Shown here piece by piece: positions 54,901-63,608 of a stretch of DNA of 64,000 nt; the stretch's first letter is position 1; each line of letters starts with the position of its first letter. Position numbers and translations under genes: made by a program. The notes under the pieces were generated by a model. The model saw only the letters and a list, made by a program, of their open reading frames with translations. It was not told where the DNA came from and ran no database searches. This DNA comes from Arsenophonus apicola. Its GTDB lineage: Bacteria > Pseudomonadota > Gammaproteobacteria > Enterobacterales > Enterobacteriaceae. Location of the stretch: contig NZ_CP084222.1 in the NCBI RefSeq assembly GCF_020268605.1, forward strand, positions 992,001-1,056,000. Direction: 5' to 3'.

Positions 54901-55487
54901 TGTTGCAGTATTTCATCGGAGATTGGATGAATTTTGTTGATTTCATGTGAGGTACGAAAACCATCAAAAAAATGGATAAATGGCAATCTACTATTCAGAG
55001 CGGATATTTGTGCAATAACGGCAAAATCCTGGGCTTGTTGCACATTATTAGCACATAGCATAGCACAACCTGTTTGACGTACGGCCATCACATCGGAGTG
55101 ATCACCAAAAATAGATAATGCATGGGTGGCGACAGTTCGGGCGGCGACATGTAACACAAAAGGCTGTAATTGGCCGGCGAGCTTATAAAGTGTTGGGATC
55201 ATCAATAACAATCCCTGAGATGAGGTAAATGAGGTAGCCAGTGCTCCGGTTTGTAGGGCACCGTGTACTGTCGCAATGGCACCTGCTTCGGATTGCATCT
55301 CAATTATTTTAGGTGTGTCTTGCCAAATATTCTTTCGATTATCCGCTGCCCATATATCTGCTTGCTCAGCCATACTGGAACTAGGGGTGATAGGATAAAT
55401 GGCGATAATTTCATTGAGTCGGTATGCAACAGAAGCAACGGCAGAATTTGCATCTGTTGTTATATAAGAACAAGTTAAATTACTCAC
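51945..55487 (-). CDS. nifJ: Pyruvate:flavodoxin oxidoreductase, with a lost cluster ligand
   Basis: Decarboxylates pyruvate to acetyl-CoA and reduces flavodoxin, using TPP and three [4Fe-4S] clusters. The frame is open and matches E. coli YdbK over its length. I chose GTG 55487 (SNLTCSYITTDANSAVASVAY), preceded by AAAAGG; the frame reaches 55550 without homology. Distal and medial cluster cysteines are intact (CTQCNYCVAACPH, CTGCNLCYEVCPAKD), as are IANATGCSSIYGG and VLDTQCYSNTGGQ. But the proximal-cluster motif SGACSGCGET reads SGACAGYGET: Tyr829 (codon 53003-53001, TAT) replaces Cys, one G-to-A change. The enzyme is likely impaired. Confidence 0.95.
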   Translation of the reverse strand: MSNLTCSYITTDANSAVASVAYRLNEIIAIYPITPSSSMAEQADIWAADNRKNIWQDTPKIIEMQSEAGAIATVHGALQTGALATSFTSSQGLLLMIPTLYKLAGQLQPFVLHVAARTVATHALSIFGDHSDVMAVRQTGCAMLCANNVQQAQDFAVIAQISALNSRLPFIHFFDGFRTSHEINKIHPISDEILQQLIPEKAIQEHRQRALSPEAPTIRGTAANPDTYFQAREAINPWYLDAYQHVLNAMQVFGNVTGRYYQPFEYYGHPDAERIIILMGSAAGACAEVIDQLLTQNEKVGMVKVHLFRFFSAQHFLKVVPLAVKSIAVLDRTKEPGAQAEPLFLDIMTALAESFSQDQRDRLPNVISGRYGLSSKEFDPDCVITIFHQLKLTKPKTRFTIGIQDDVTGLSLPIIKASLPNTHKLAALFYGLGSDGSVSATKNTIKLIGNHTPLFPQGYFVYDSKKAGGLTVSHLRINPYPFYSSYLIKQADFVGCHQWQFIHKYQLIEKLKPGGIFLINSPYRSDQIWHHLPQEIQYLLRQKQAQCYTINAYQIARQCQLGGRINTIMQTAFFYLTQLLPMSEAKQQLKEAISQSYSKKGADVVENNINAVDLTIRAIKKFDLQEIDITSLCRPATVAHNAPDFVKNVTAKMIADLGDTLPVSVFPPDGSWPTGTTKWEKRNIAETIPIWQPALCTQCNYCVAACPHAAIRAKVTSAEILAAAPPSLPSLAVKSRDMRGLNYVLQVAPEDCTGCNLCYEVCPAKDRQNPQIRAINMQPRVEHLIEEKINFNFFLQIPDIAPHQLERIDIRTSQLITPLFEYSGACAGYGETPNIKLLTQLYGDRLLIANATGCSSIYGGNLPTSPYSKNNEGRGPAWANSLFEDNAKFGMGFRLTLEQHKKRVSRLLNGLAKQLPITLINQLQDDSLSIELKRQLIVQLQSLLNKINTAEAQQLSTDAHYLIDKSVWIIGGDGWAYDIGYGGLDHVLNSGENINVLVLDTQCYSNTGGQQSKATPIGAVTKFGQNGKQKSRKDLGITMMMYGHVFVAQIAIGAQMNQTVKAIQQAAAYSGPSLIIAYSPCEEHGYDLAYSHEQSKQLTAAGFWPLYRFDPQRRQAGKPALILDSRAPTASLTDILQKEQRFSQLTRQFPEQAEILAKQAEIAALKRYNLLELLAKQDTN

Positions 55488-55743
55488 AAAAATGGCCTTT
55501 TGATTTTTTGATAATAGTTTATAGGTCAAAGAAATTAGCAAAATAAGCAAGTAAAATTTATCAATATTGTGGGGAATTGAATTTAATTAAAAGAGAAACA
55601 AAATATTTAAGTTATTAAATTTATAGATTATTTTACATTAAGTGATCAATTTTAATTTTTGGTGAGTAATTTGTTATTATTCATAAAGTAATAAAGGCGA
55701 CTTTTGTAATTGATCAGCCTTTGATTTTAGAATATTAATTCAA

Positions 55744-56295
55744 TTAATTAAGTTGTTTTTTTAGAAAATGGCTATAAGCATCCAGCCATTTTTGTAAGAA
55801 TACTTTCGTTCTTTCCAGCAAATTACCTTGCTTGTCAATAATATTCTCATTCCATTGGATAAAAGCCTCTGGTTGATTTAGTGTTGGCATATCGAGAAAA
55901 GTTAACACATTTCTTAAATGTTGTTGTGATAGTGCACTTCCCATGGCGCCAGGTGAAGTACCGATAACGCCTGCTGGCTTTTGTGCCCACACGTTTTTTC
56001 CATAAGGTCGAGAACCTTGATCGAGGGCATTTTTTAATACGCCAGGAATAGAACGATTATATTCAGCAGTGACAAAAATAACGCCATCAGCATCGGCGAT
56101 TTGTTGTTTAAAATCTTGCACCACTTTACTTGGCTGTTCATCATCATCTTGATTATAGAGTGGCAGTTTTCCTATTTCGACGAAAAAAAATTGGATTTGT
56201 GGATGAGCCAGTTTGATTAATTCGTTAGCCAGTTTTTTATTATATGATCCTTTTCGCAAGCTACCCACGATGATAACGACTTTGTATTCTCTCAT
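55744..56295 (-). CDS. NADPH-dependent FMN reductase family protein (ChrR/Azr-like)
   Basis: A 183-residue flavodoxin-fold protein with the FMN phosphate loop GSLRKGSYNKKL and the TAEYNRSIPGVLKNALDQ motif typical of NADPH:FMN/quinone/chromate reductases such as E. coli ChrR. The C-terminal 25 residues are specific to this protein. Likely a cytoplasmic quinone or azo-compound reductase; the exact substrate cannot be told. Single gene between nifJ and uspF in the same orientation. Confidence 0.88.
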   Translation of the reverse strand: MREYKVVIIVGSLRKGSYNKKLANELIKLAHPQIQFFFVEIGKLPLYNQDDDEQPSKVVQDFKQQIADADGVIFVTAEYNRSIPGVLKNALDQGSRPYGKNVWAQKPAGVIGTSPGAMGSALSQQHLRNVLTFLDMPTLNQPEAFIQWNENIIDKQGNLLERTKVFLQKWLDAYSHFLKKQLN

Positions 56296-56460
56296 ATAGC
56301 ACCTTTAACTTATTTAAGGTCAAGCCAGTAATAGATTTGGCAAAAATTAATTATGTGATTTAATCATATATACCAATGGATGATTTCTCTTAAAATAAGA
56401 ATAATAATTAATTAGTGATATTACCAGCTAGGCGGGATGATTATTCCCGCTCAACCGTGT

Positions 56461-56898
56461 TTATCTAATCACTAAAACCGGAATTTTAGCGTAATTCACC
56501 ACTGCGGCAGCGGTTGAACCTAGTAAATGGGTTTTAAAGTTAGGCCGGCGAGAGGCAATAACAATCAAATCAGCGTTAACTTCATCGGCAATTTCTAAAA
56601 TAGCGTCTCTTGGTGGTTCTGCTTTAATTAAACAGTGTACTTTTTCTTCTGGTATAGCAAATTTCTTTGTCATACTTTGTAGGGTTTGTAGAGCTTGCTG
56701 CACAATTTCATCGTCATTGCGAATTGGCTGTTTAGAATAGACAATTTTGCTAGCAATGAAAAAAGAAGGCGCATAAATAGCAGAGATAAAATAGAAATCG
56801 GGATTATCCGTTTGACTTAGCGCGTTAATATGGGGAACAACTTTTTGCGTTAAGGTCTCTTCAGACAGATCGATCGGGACTAAAATAGTTTGGTACAT
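56461..56898 (-). CDS. uspF: Universal stress protein UspF
   Basis: Small ATP-binding stress protein. From ATG 56898 (MYQTILVPIDLSEETLTQKV) the product is 145 residues like E. coli UspF (144), with the ATP motif ASRRPNFKTHLLGSTAAAVV. The frame is open to 56928 but AGGAGAC lies just before the chosen ATG. In E. coli uspF is also a near neighbour of the pyruvate:flavodoxin oxidoreductase gene. Confidence 0.92.
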   Translation of the reverse strand: MYQTILVPIDLSEETLTQKVVPHINALSQTDNPDFYFISAIYAPSFFIASKIVYSKQPIRNDDEIVQQALQTLQSMTKKFAIPEEKVHCLIKAEPPRDAILEIADEVNADLIVIASRRPNFKTHLLGSTAAAVVNYAKIPVLVIR

Positions 56899-57031
56899 AT
56901 TGTCTCCTGTCTTGACATGATTTAACAAAATTTCAGACGTTATTATTTTATCATCAAATAAATGAAATGGCCTCAGTCATGACGATCAGCTAATAGCAGG
57001 TTATGTTATTTAATTTTTAATGGTAGTGAAA

Positions 57032-58180
57032 ATGAAAATAATTATTGCCCCGGATTCATTTAAAGAAAGTCTGACGGCTAAGCAGGCGGCATGTGCGATC
57101 AAAGCTGGTTTTATGGCCGTTTTTCCAGCAGCCGAATATGTATGTTTTTCTATGGCTGATGGTGGGGAAGGCACAGTTGATGCATTTATTGCTGCAAAAG
57201 GGGGGCAACGTATTGAAGTGACCGTAGCAGGGCCTTTAAAAACTCCCGTAAAAGCTTATTATGGCTTACTAAATGATGGTGATACCGCCGTGATAGAAAT
57301 GGCGGCAGCCAGTGGATTAATGCAAGTTCCTTTAGACCAGCGTAATCCGTTATTGACAACTAGTTTTGGTACCGGTCAATTAATACTTGCTGCGCTTGAT
57401 TACGGCGTTAAAAAGATCATTTTAGCTGTTGGAGGAAGCGCTACGGTGGATGGTGGTATTGGTATGATGCAGGCGTTGGGCGCCCGCTTTTATCGTAAAG
57501 ATGGTCACTTATTAGAACTTGTTGCTAAAGAAATGGTTGCACTGCAACGGATAGATTTATCAACTTTAGATAGCAGATTGCAACAGTGTCAAATTGAAAT
57601 AGTCTGCGATGTTAATAATCCCTTAATTGGTGAACAAGGTGCGGCAAAAATATTTGCGCCTCAAAAAGGGGCTACCCGCGAAATGGTTAGCCATCTAGAA
57701 CAGGGTTTAATTCATTACGCCGATATTATTCAATCCATGACTGGCACTGATTATCGGTATCTGCCAGGATCTGGCGCTGGTGGTGGAATTTCTATCGCGG
57801 CATTGGCTTTTCTCAATGCAACATTGCGCTCTGGAATTGAAACAGTCTGTCAGGCGATGCAGTTTAAAGATGAATTAGCTACGACCGATTTAGTTATAGT
57901 CGGTTAAGGAAGTATGGATGGACAAACATTAGGTGGAAAAGCGCCAATTGGTATTGCTAAGCTTGCGGCTAAAAGTGGTATTCCCGTTATCGCCATAGTG
58001 GGTATCCAAGGAAAAAACATTGCAGCTGTTTACCAGCAAGGGATCAATGCTGTATTTAGTATTTTACCCTGCCTGTTATCACAGCAAGCAGCTTTAGCGC
58101 AAGGAGAGCTAAATCTACAGCATTGTGCATATAATGTTGCAAAAGTTTTACAAACCGGGATAATACTAGCCAAAAATTAA
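57032..58180 (+). pseudogene. Glycerate 2-kinase (GarK/GlxK), interrupted by an in-frame TAA
   Basis: Phosphorylates D-glycerate from glucarate/galactarate or glyoxylate catabolism. From ATG 57032 (MKIIIAPDSFKESLTAKQA) the frame follows E. coli GarK/GlxK closely (ADGGEGTVDAF, EMAAASGL, GGSATVDGG) to TAA at 57905-57907 (codon 292), where the family has Glu in VITGEGRIDSQT; GAA to TAA explains it. Similarity resumes in the same frame at once (GSMDGQTLGGKAPIGIA) and runs to the natural end, 382 codons in all versus 381 in GarK. The missing C-terminal quarter carries active-site residues, so it is probably inactive. GarK and GlxK cannot be told apart. Confidence 0.9.
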
Positions 58181-58587
58181 TAGTTTTAGCTTTGAAATTA
58201 AAACTTATTTTTCGCTCATTTTTAGCAAATTTAATTAAATTAGCGTTTGATAGATAAAATGCTGACTTATTGGCTATTGAGTAAATGATTGGATTGTACT
58301 TGTTAATCTATTCTTAACAAAGCCCTTATTCATATAGCTAAATAAAATAGTACTTAATTAGGCTAGCTTTAATAGTGGAAAATATATTTTAAATGCTTCG
58401 CAAAGCCATTTCTTTGTTATAAAAAAGTAATAATCTAATTTAATATTAATAATTTTGAGTTTTGCTACTTGTTTAATATATATCATTATTTTAGTGCTTG
58501 AAATTTAAATACAGTTTTATTTCGCTAATAAACATTATTTACTGATTGTTAAAAGTTTTATTAGCAAAATATAAAGGAGAAGCGTTG
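58181..58587 (+). other. Intergenic region, no gene recognised
   Basis: About 400 bases, very AT-rich, no open frame of note. The ribosome site AAAGGAGA (58573-58580) of the next gene is at its end; its promoter was not placed. Confidence 0.5.
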
Positions 58588-59859
58588 ATGATAGGACTGG
58601 TGAAAATTTCCAGTCATATTAGGTGGTTTACATTCCTCAGTTGGACATTAATTTATTTTATTTCGGCTGTTATTTCTAAGGAAGTACAAGTACCGTATGA
58701 TGAATCGCTAGTTGTGGTATGGTTTCCTGCTGGTGTGAGTATTGTGGCGTTTTTAATATCACCAGTCCGTGCTTGGCCGGCTTTTTTGCTTTTATTTAGT
58801 TTGGTCAATTGGTATCTGGAGCCATTCGATATTGTCTCTTCTGCGATGAGCATGATTAGTGCAGTTAGTTTACTTATTTCTCCATTATTAATTGCTTCTA
58901 TTGTAAGATATTTAGCACAATATCAATCGCCATTAAATACCATTATAACTTGGATTATAATTTCAGCAGTAGTATGTGCTATCGATAATTGGTTGAGTGT
59001 CCTGTTGTTGGGATCTCTTGATGAGAAGATCAATTTAGATGATTTTCTTACCAGTTGGCTGGCCGATATGTCAGGTATCTATTTTGCCGTCGCTATGTTA
59101 TTAGGTTTAGTACAACCACAATCATTAAAGCGACTTAACAGTATTAAAAAAATATTATTAACATTATGTTGGTTAATATTGCTGGCAATCAGTAGCTGGT
59201 TAATTTTTTCTGATCAGATCACAGGGCTGAAAGGTTATATTAATTATCATTATGGTTCAGCATTAAATATTATATTGGCTTGCATACCCATTATTTTTAT
59301 TATTCTTTTGATCCTGTTTTTGCAAGATTTTGGTCGAGGAATTGGATTATTAGTGTTGGGAACCATTGTTATTTTCTATTGTGAACAGGGCTATGGACCT
59401 TTCTTTTTGCCTGGTTTATTAAGAGAAGAGCCTCTATTACTTGCTCAAACTTACCTGTCCGTTATTGCCATTTTTATGTTGCTACTTTCATTGCTTGCTG
59501 CATCTCAATTAGAAAGAACGATAAAACAAGCATCAAAATCCCTTATTCGTTACCAACTATTTATTTACGAAAACAAAATAAAATTTGATCCACAAATTAA
59601 ATTAATCACATCGTTACCGGTGAAAAGTGATGTTCACCATATATTACAAGCGATTGAAATTTCAGCCCATGAAATGTTAAAAGAGCATTGGTCATTAGTA
59701 AGCTCTTATCATGGTATTCCGGTTAGTTTTCAGTTAAAGGGGTTAGATGGGGCATGGCTCAATGTGCGTGATCGAATATTAATTACTATTGCTGATAAAA
59801 CCAATCCAATGCTATTAGGTGAATGGGAAATTCTTTCAAAATCAAAGGTTGATTTATAA
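58588..59859 (+). CDS. MASE1-type integral membrane protein without an output domain
   Basis: A 423-residue protein with about eight hydrophobic segments up to about residue 315, in the layout of the MASE1 sensory domain (VVWFPAGVSIVAFLI, LSWTLIYFISA, LAAMLLGLVQ-type segments). MASE1 normally precedes GGDEF, kinase or phosphatase domains; here only about 100 soluble residues follow, with no GGDEF or histidine kinase motif that I can see (ending GVPVSF-like and GEWEILSKSKVDL). ATG 58588 is chosen for AAAGGAGA; the frame is open to 58546. The next gene starts ten bases after the stop, so the two are probably cotranscribed. Function unknown. Confidence 0.75.
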   Translation: MIGLVKISSHIRWFTFLSWTLIYFISAVISKEVQVPYDESLVVVWFPAGVSIVAFLISPVRAWPAFLLLFSLVNWYLEPFDIVSSAMSMISAVSLLISPLLIASIVRYLAQYQSPLNTIITWIIISAVVCAIDNWLSVLLLGSLDEKINLDDFLTSWLADMSGIYFAVAMLLGLVQPQSLKRLNSIKKILLTLCWLILLAISSWLIFSDQITGLKGYINYHYGSALNIILACIPIIFIILLILFLQDFGRGIGLLVLGTIVIFYCEQGYGPFFLPGLLREEPLLLAQTYLSVIAIFMLLLSLLAASQLERTIKQASKSLIRYQLFIYENKIKFDPQIKLITSLPVKSDVHHILQAIEISAHEMLKEHWSLVSSYHGIPVSFQLKGLDGAWLNVRDRILITIADKTNPMLLGEWEILSKSKVDL

Positions 59860-59869
59860 CGGATTGTCT

Positions 59870-61204
59870 ATGTTGCAAATTGCTTGTTTACTGATAGGTA
59901 AAAAATTTATGCACCAGCAGGCGATTTGGTTGCTAATTGGTGGGTTATTATGGGCTTTATTGGGCTTAGTGATATTTTGTGATGAAGTAGCACAAACGCG
60001 TTATATTCCGGTGGTCTGGATAAGTATATTCACATTAATAGAGAGTTTAATTACCTTAAGTGTTGCCAATAGTGGCATTGGCAGCCAAAAATTTATTCTT
60101 TTTCTCAAAGGTGGATTATTTTTTCTGGTATCTGTTTCTCTTTTAATTGATGATAATTATAGCCATTTGATTTTATCAATAGTGTTAGGCTTTAATTATT
60201 TATTGCTTGCTATATTTAGCATTGTGTCTGCTTTAGTGGTTCGGCATCGTCTATGGAAACGTACTATTTGGTTAGGTGGATGTTATTTATTCTTTGCTAT
60301 GGTGATCTTATTTCCTTATCCGCTTAGTTATCAATCGACATTTCCAATCGTTTTGGCTGTGTTATTAATGCATAGTGGAATATCTGCCATCCGTTTCGCC
60401 AGTAAATTACGGGTTATTCGACATGGCCAAACGATATTTACTTTAATGGCTGATAGCGCATTATCACAAAGAGAATTTGAACAGCAAGAAATTAACATAG
60501 ATGTAGTTATGCCATTGACGCCAGAGCAGCAAACGAATATCAATCTGTCTCATACTTCACCGCTCACGGTGCATATTTGGACGCCAGAAGGCTCGGCTGA
60601 TTTACCGCCCAGACCTCGCCCCGTAATTAATCGTTACATTGCCGCTGTTGATGGTAATGGTGTTATTTCTACTGGTCACGCGGCATTGGAGATCAGACAT
60701 CAGATTTATATTAGCTTATATCCAATCGATGATATTGATCGTTCTCCTTCCGAATTTTTAAATAAATTAAAAGCTACCGCAGAAAATAATGTTGCTGGTG
60801 AATTTCAGCCTGATTATGACACTGAAGTTTCACAGTGGTGTCGCTCCGATTTTCAGATCCATTTTTATCATTATAACGCGGTTACTTTGGCAATTTTTTG
60901 GCAAAAGTATCGGCAAAGAGCGCTTTATAATTTAACTTACCGCAATTGCTCTAGTAGTGTGGCTTATGCGCTAGAAGCTGCGTTAGAGGGGGTACTGGCT
61001 GATAAAAGCAACAATTTTTTAACGCTGGTGAAATTATTGTTGGCGCCAGAATTATGGGTTGCATCGCAAATTCGCCAGCGAGCGATATCCATGGCGTGGA
61101 CGCCGGGATTAGTTATGGATTATTCTCGCGCCTTGAATGCATTAGTACATCCTACACCATATTGCTGGTATCAACGTTTTTTACGTATTTTTCATTCTAG
61201 TTGA
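59870..61204 (+). CDS. HdeD-like membrane domain fused to a papain-like (H...NC) domain
   Basis: A 444-residue protein from ATG 59870. The first 180 residues form six hydrophobic segments like HdeD/DUF308 proteins (LLIGGLLWALLGLVIF; LHSGISAIRF-type end). The rest is soluble. It has a His in VISTGHAALEI (about 270) and a Cys in YNLTYRNCSSSVAYALEAAL (about 360), the His-then-Cys order of circularly permuted papain/NlpC-P60-like hydrolases (YiiX and DUF4105 types). A peptidase or amidase role in the periplasm is an inference. GTG 59819 and ATG 59909 are alternative starts; the ribosome site is weak, hinting at coupling to the MASE1 gene. Confidence 0.7.
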   Translation: MLQIACLLIGKKFMHQQAIWLLIGGLLWALLGLVIFCDEVAQTRYIPVVWISIFTLIESLITLSVANSGIGSQKFILFLKGGLFFLVSVSLLIDDNYSHLILSIVLGFNYLLLAIFSIVSALVVRHRLWKRTIWLGGCYLFFAMVILFPYPLSYQSTFPIVLAVLLMHSGISAIRFASKLRVIRHGQTIFTLMADSALSQREFEQQEINIDVVMPLTPEQQTNINLSHTSPLTVHIWTPEGSADLPPRPRPVINRYIAAVDGNGVISTGHAALEIRHQIYISLYPIDDIDRSPSEFLNKLKATAENNVAGEFQPDYDTEVSQWCRSDFQIHFYHYNAVTLAIFWQKYRQRALYNLTYRNCSSSVAYALEAALEGVLADKSNNFLTLVKLLLAPELWVASQIRQRAISMAWTPGLVMDYSRALNALVHPTPYCWYQRFLRIFHSS

Positions 61205-61648
61205 GGGAAATAGCCAGTCAAATAAATTATCATGAGCAATTTGGTTCACTTTAACTTATTGTTTTAATAAGCCAATAGTATAAATTGAGTTTTTTATAAA
61301 TCACTAGTTATTGGTTATAATTTATGCAAATTATTAATGAAAATAGTAAGCCCACTTTATCATTTTTTGTGTTAATTGATGGCATGCAATAAATAGAAGT
61401 ATTAGATTTATTTTCGACCACTACCTATTTAGGCTTAAGTTTAATTTAATATATTAAGATTAATGTTGTCATTTTTCTGATGATATTGCTTTTAATTTTG
61501 TGTTGCTGCGTTTATCATTCTGTCTTTATTCAATTTATTGGCGCAACTGGTTTTGGCTATTGCTGGGAGTCTTCCTGATTAGCTAATACAGTCTTTTTCC
61601 TGTTGCGGTTCTATCTGCATTACTATAAGGGATAGAGTGATATTTTAA
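61205..61648 (+). other. Intergenic region upstream of potA, no gene recognised
   Basis: 444 AT-rich bases with no recognisable gene. The potA ribosome site is weak (AAGGGATAG at about 61627). The potABC promoter should lie here but was not placed. Confidence 0.5.
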
Positions 61649-62758
61649 ATGACTGAGACAACCTCTCTTACACCATTAATCGAATTAAAATCCTTAACTA
61701 AAGGTTTCGATGGCAAAAATATTATTTCACAGTTTAATCTTACGATTAATGATGGTCAATTTCTTACTATATTAGGTCCCTCAGGATGTGGTAAAACGAC
61801 TATTTTGCGGTTAATTGCTGGATTAGAGCACGTTGATAATGGGCATATTTTCCTTGAAGGTCAGGATATTACGGATATTCCGGCTGAACAGCGTCATGTA
61901 AACACTGTCTTTCAAAGTTATGCCTTATTCCCCCATATGTCGGTATTTGATAATGTTGCGTTTGGTTTACGTATGCAGAAAAAATCTTTTCAAGAGATAA
62001 AACCGAGAGTGGAAGAAGTGCTACGTATGGTGCAGTTAGAAGATTTCGCCAAGAGATATCCACATCAGTTATCGGGTGGACAGCAGCAAAGAGTGGCAAT
62101 TGCCCGTGCAGTTATCAATAAACCTAAAGTTCTTTTATTAGATGAGTCCTTATCGGCGCTGGATTATAATTTGCGTAAAAAGATGCAAAGTGAATTAAAA
62201 TCCTTACAACGTCAGTTAGGGATCACTTTTATTTATGTCACTCACGATCAAGAAGAAGCGTTAGCCATGTCTGATCGTATCTTAGTTATGCGAGATGGGC
62301 ATATTGAACAAGATGCATCGCCCCGTGAAATATACGAAGAACCAAAGAATTTATTCGTTGCACGGTTTATCGGCGAAATTAATATTTTTGATGCGATTGC
62401 TTTACATCGTATCGATGAACAGCGTATTAGAGCCAATGTTGAAGGCTATGAGTGTGATATTTACACCAAGCTTGCTGTATCAGAAGGTCAGCCATTAAAA
62501 GTTTTATTGCGGCCAGAGGATTTACGCGTTAAAGAGATAGACGACGAACAACAGCCAACCGGACTAATTGGACATGTACGTGAACGCAACTATAAAGGTA
62601 TGATGCTTGATACTGAAGTAGAAATGAGCAATGGTAAGCGGGTGATGGTGAGTGAATTTTTCAATGAAGATGATCCGGATGTAGACCACTCGTTGGCACA
62701 AAAAATTGCCGTGACATGGGTAGAAAGTTGGGAGGTCGTCCTTCTCGATGAAGAATAA
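61649..62758 (+). CDS. potA: Spermidine/putrescine ABC transporter ATP-binding protein
   Basis: ATPase of the PotABCD polyamine importer. The 369 residues hold Walker A GPSGCGKTT, Q-loop, signature LSGGQQQR, Walker B LLLDESLSALD and switch His (VTHDQEEAL), plus the C-terminal regulatory domain (LRPEDLRVKEIDDE ... ESWEVVLLDEE). About nine residues shorter at the N-terminus than E. coli PotA. Overlaps potB by 11 bases. Confidence 0.97.
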   Translation: MTETTSLTPLIELKSLTKGFDGKNIISQFNLTINDGQFLTILGPSGCGKTTILRLIAGLEHVDNGHIFLEGQDITDIPAEQRHVNTVFQSYALFPHMSVFDNVAFGLRMQKKSFQEIKPRVEEVLRMVQLEDFAKRYPHQLSGGQQQRVAIARAVINKPKVLLLDESLSALDYNLRKKMQSELKSLQRQLGITFIYVTHDQEEALAMSDRILVMRDGHIEQDASPREIYEEPKNLFVARFIGEINIFDAIALHRIDEQRIRANVEGYECDIYTKLAVSEGQPLKVLLRPEDLRVKEIDDEQQPTGLIGHVRERNYKGMMLDTEVEMSNGKRVMVSEFFNEDDPDVDHSLAQKIAVTWVESWEVVLLDEE

Positions 62759-63608
62759 TCGTAAATTTTTTCAAAATGTTATCGTTATTGGGTTGGTTTC
62801 ATGGTTGCTATTGTTTGCCTTCTTACCAAATTTAATGATCATTATTACCAGTTTTTTGACCCGTGATGATGCAAATTTAGTCGACATGGTTTTTACTCTC
62901 GATAATTATACCCGGCTATTTGATCCCTTATACGTGGAGGTGATGTTCCACTCACTAAATATGGCAATTATTGCCACATTATGTTGTTTAGTCATTGGCT
63001 ATCCATTTGCATTTCTTCTGACGCGATTATCGCCAAAATTACAGCCATTAATGTTATTTTTATTGATTGTACCATTTTGGACTAATTCACTTATTCGTAT
63101 TTATGGGTTGAAGATTTTTTTGAGTACCCGCGGCTATTTAAATGACTTTTTGCTCTGGATTGGGTTGATAGATAAACCTATTCGTATCATGTATACGCAA
63201 GAAGCCGTCATTTTGGGATTGGTTTATATTTTGTTACCATTTATGGTGATGCCGCTTTATTCAAGTATTGAAAAATTGGATAAATCCTGTCTTGAAGCTG
63301 CACGGGATCTTGGCGCTAACAAATTTCAGACTTTTTTACGCATTATAGTGCCGTTAACTATGCCAGGTATAATAGCGGGATGCTTATTAGTGCTATTACC
63401 TGCAATGGGATTGTTTTATGTAGCGGATTTGATGGGCGGGGCAAAGAATTTATTAATTGGTAACGTTATCAAGAGCCAATTTCTTAATTTGCGCGATTGG
63501 CCTTTTGGCGCAGCCACTAGTATTGTATTAACTATTGCGATGGGTCTACTACTCTATGTTTATTATCGTGCTGCAAATTTGCTGAATAAAAAGATGGATT
63601 TGGCATGA
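62748..63608 (+). CDS. potB: Spermidine/putrescine ABC transporter permease PotB
   Basis: Inner-membrane permease with six membrane segments; 286 residues, opening MKNNRKFFQNVIVIGLVSW. The permease (EAA) loop is SCLEAARDLGANKFQTFLRI. Its ATG lies within the end of potA and its TGA overlaps the potC ATG (ATGA), so the operon is tightly coupled. Intact. Confidence 0.96.
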   Translation: MKNNRKFFQNVIVIGLVSWLLLFAFLPNLMIIITSFLTRDDANLVDMVFTLDNYTRLFDPLYVEVMFHSLNMAIIATLCCLVIGYPFAFLLTRLSPKLQPLMLFLLIVPFWTNSLIRIYGLKIFLSTRGYLNDFLLWIGLIDKPIRIMYTQEAVILGLVYILLPFMVMPLYSSIEKLDKSCLEAARDLGANKFQTFLRIIVPLTMPGIIAGCLLVLLPAMGLFYVADLMGGAKNLLIGNVIKSQFLNLRDWPFGAATSIVLTIAMGLLLYVYYRAANLLNKKMDLA

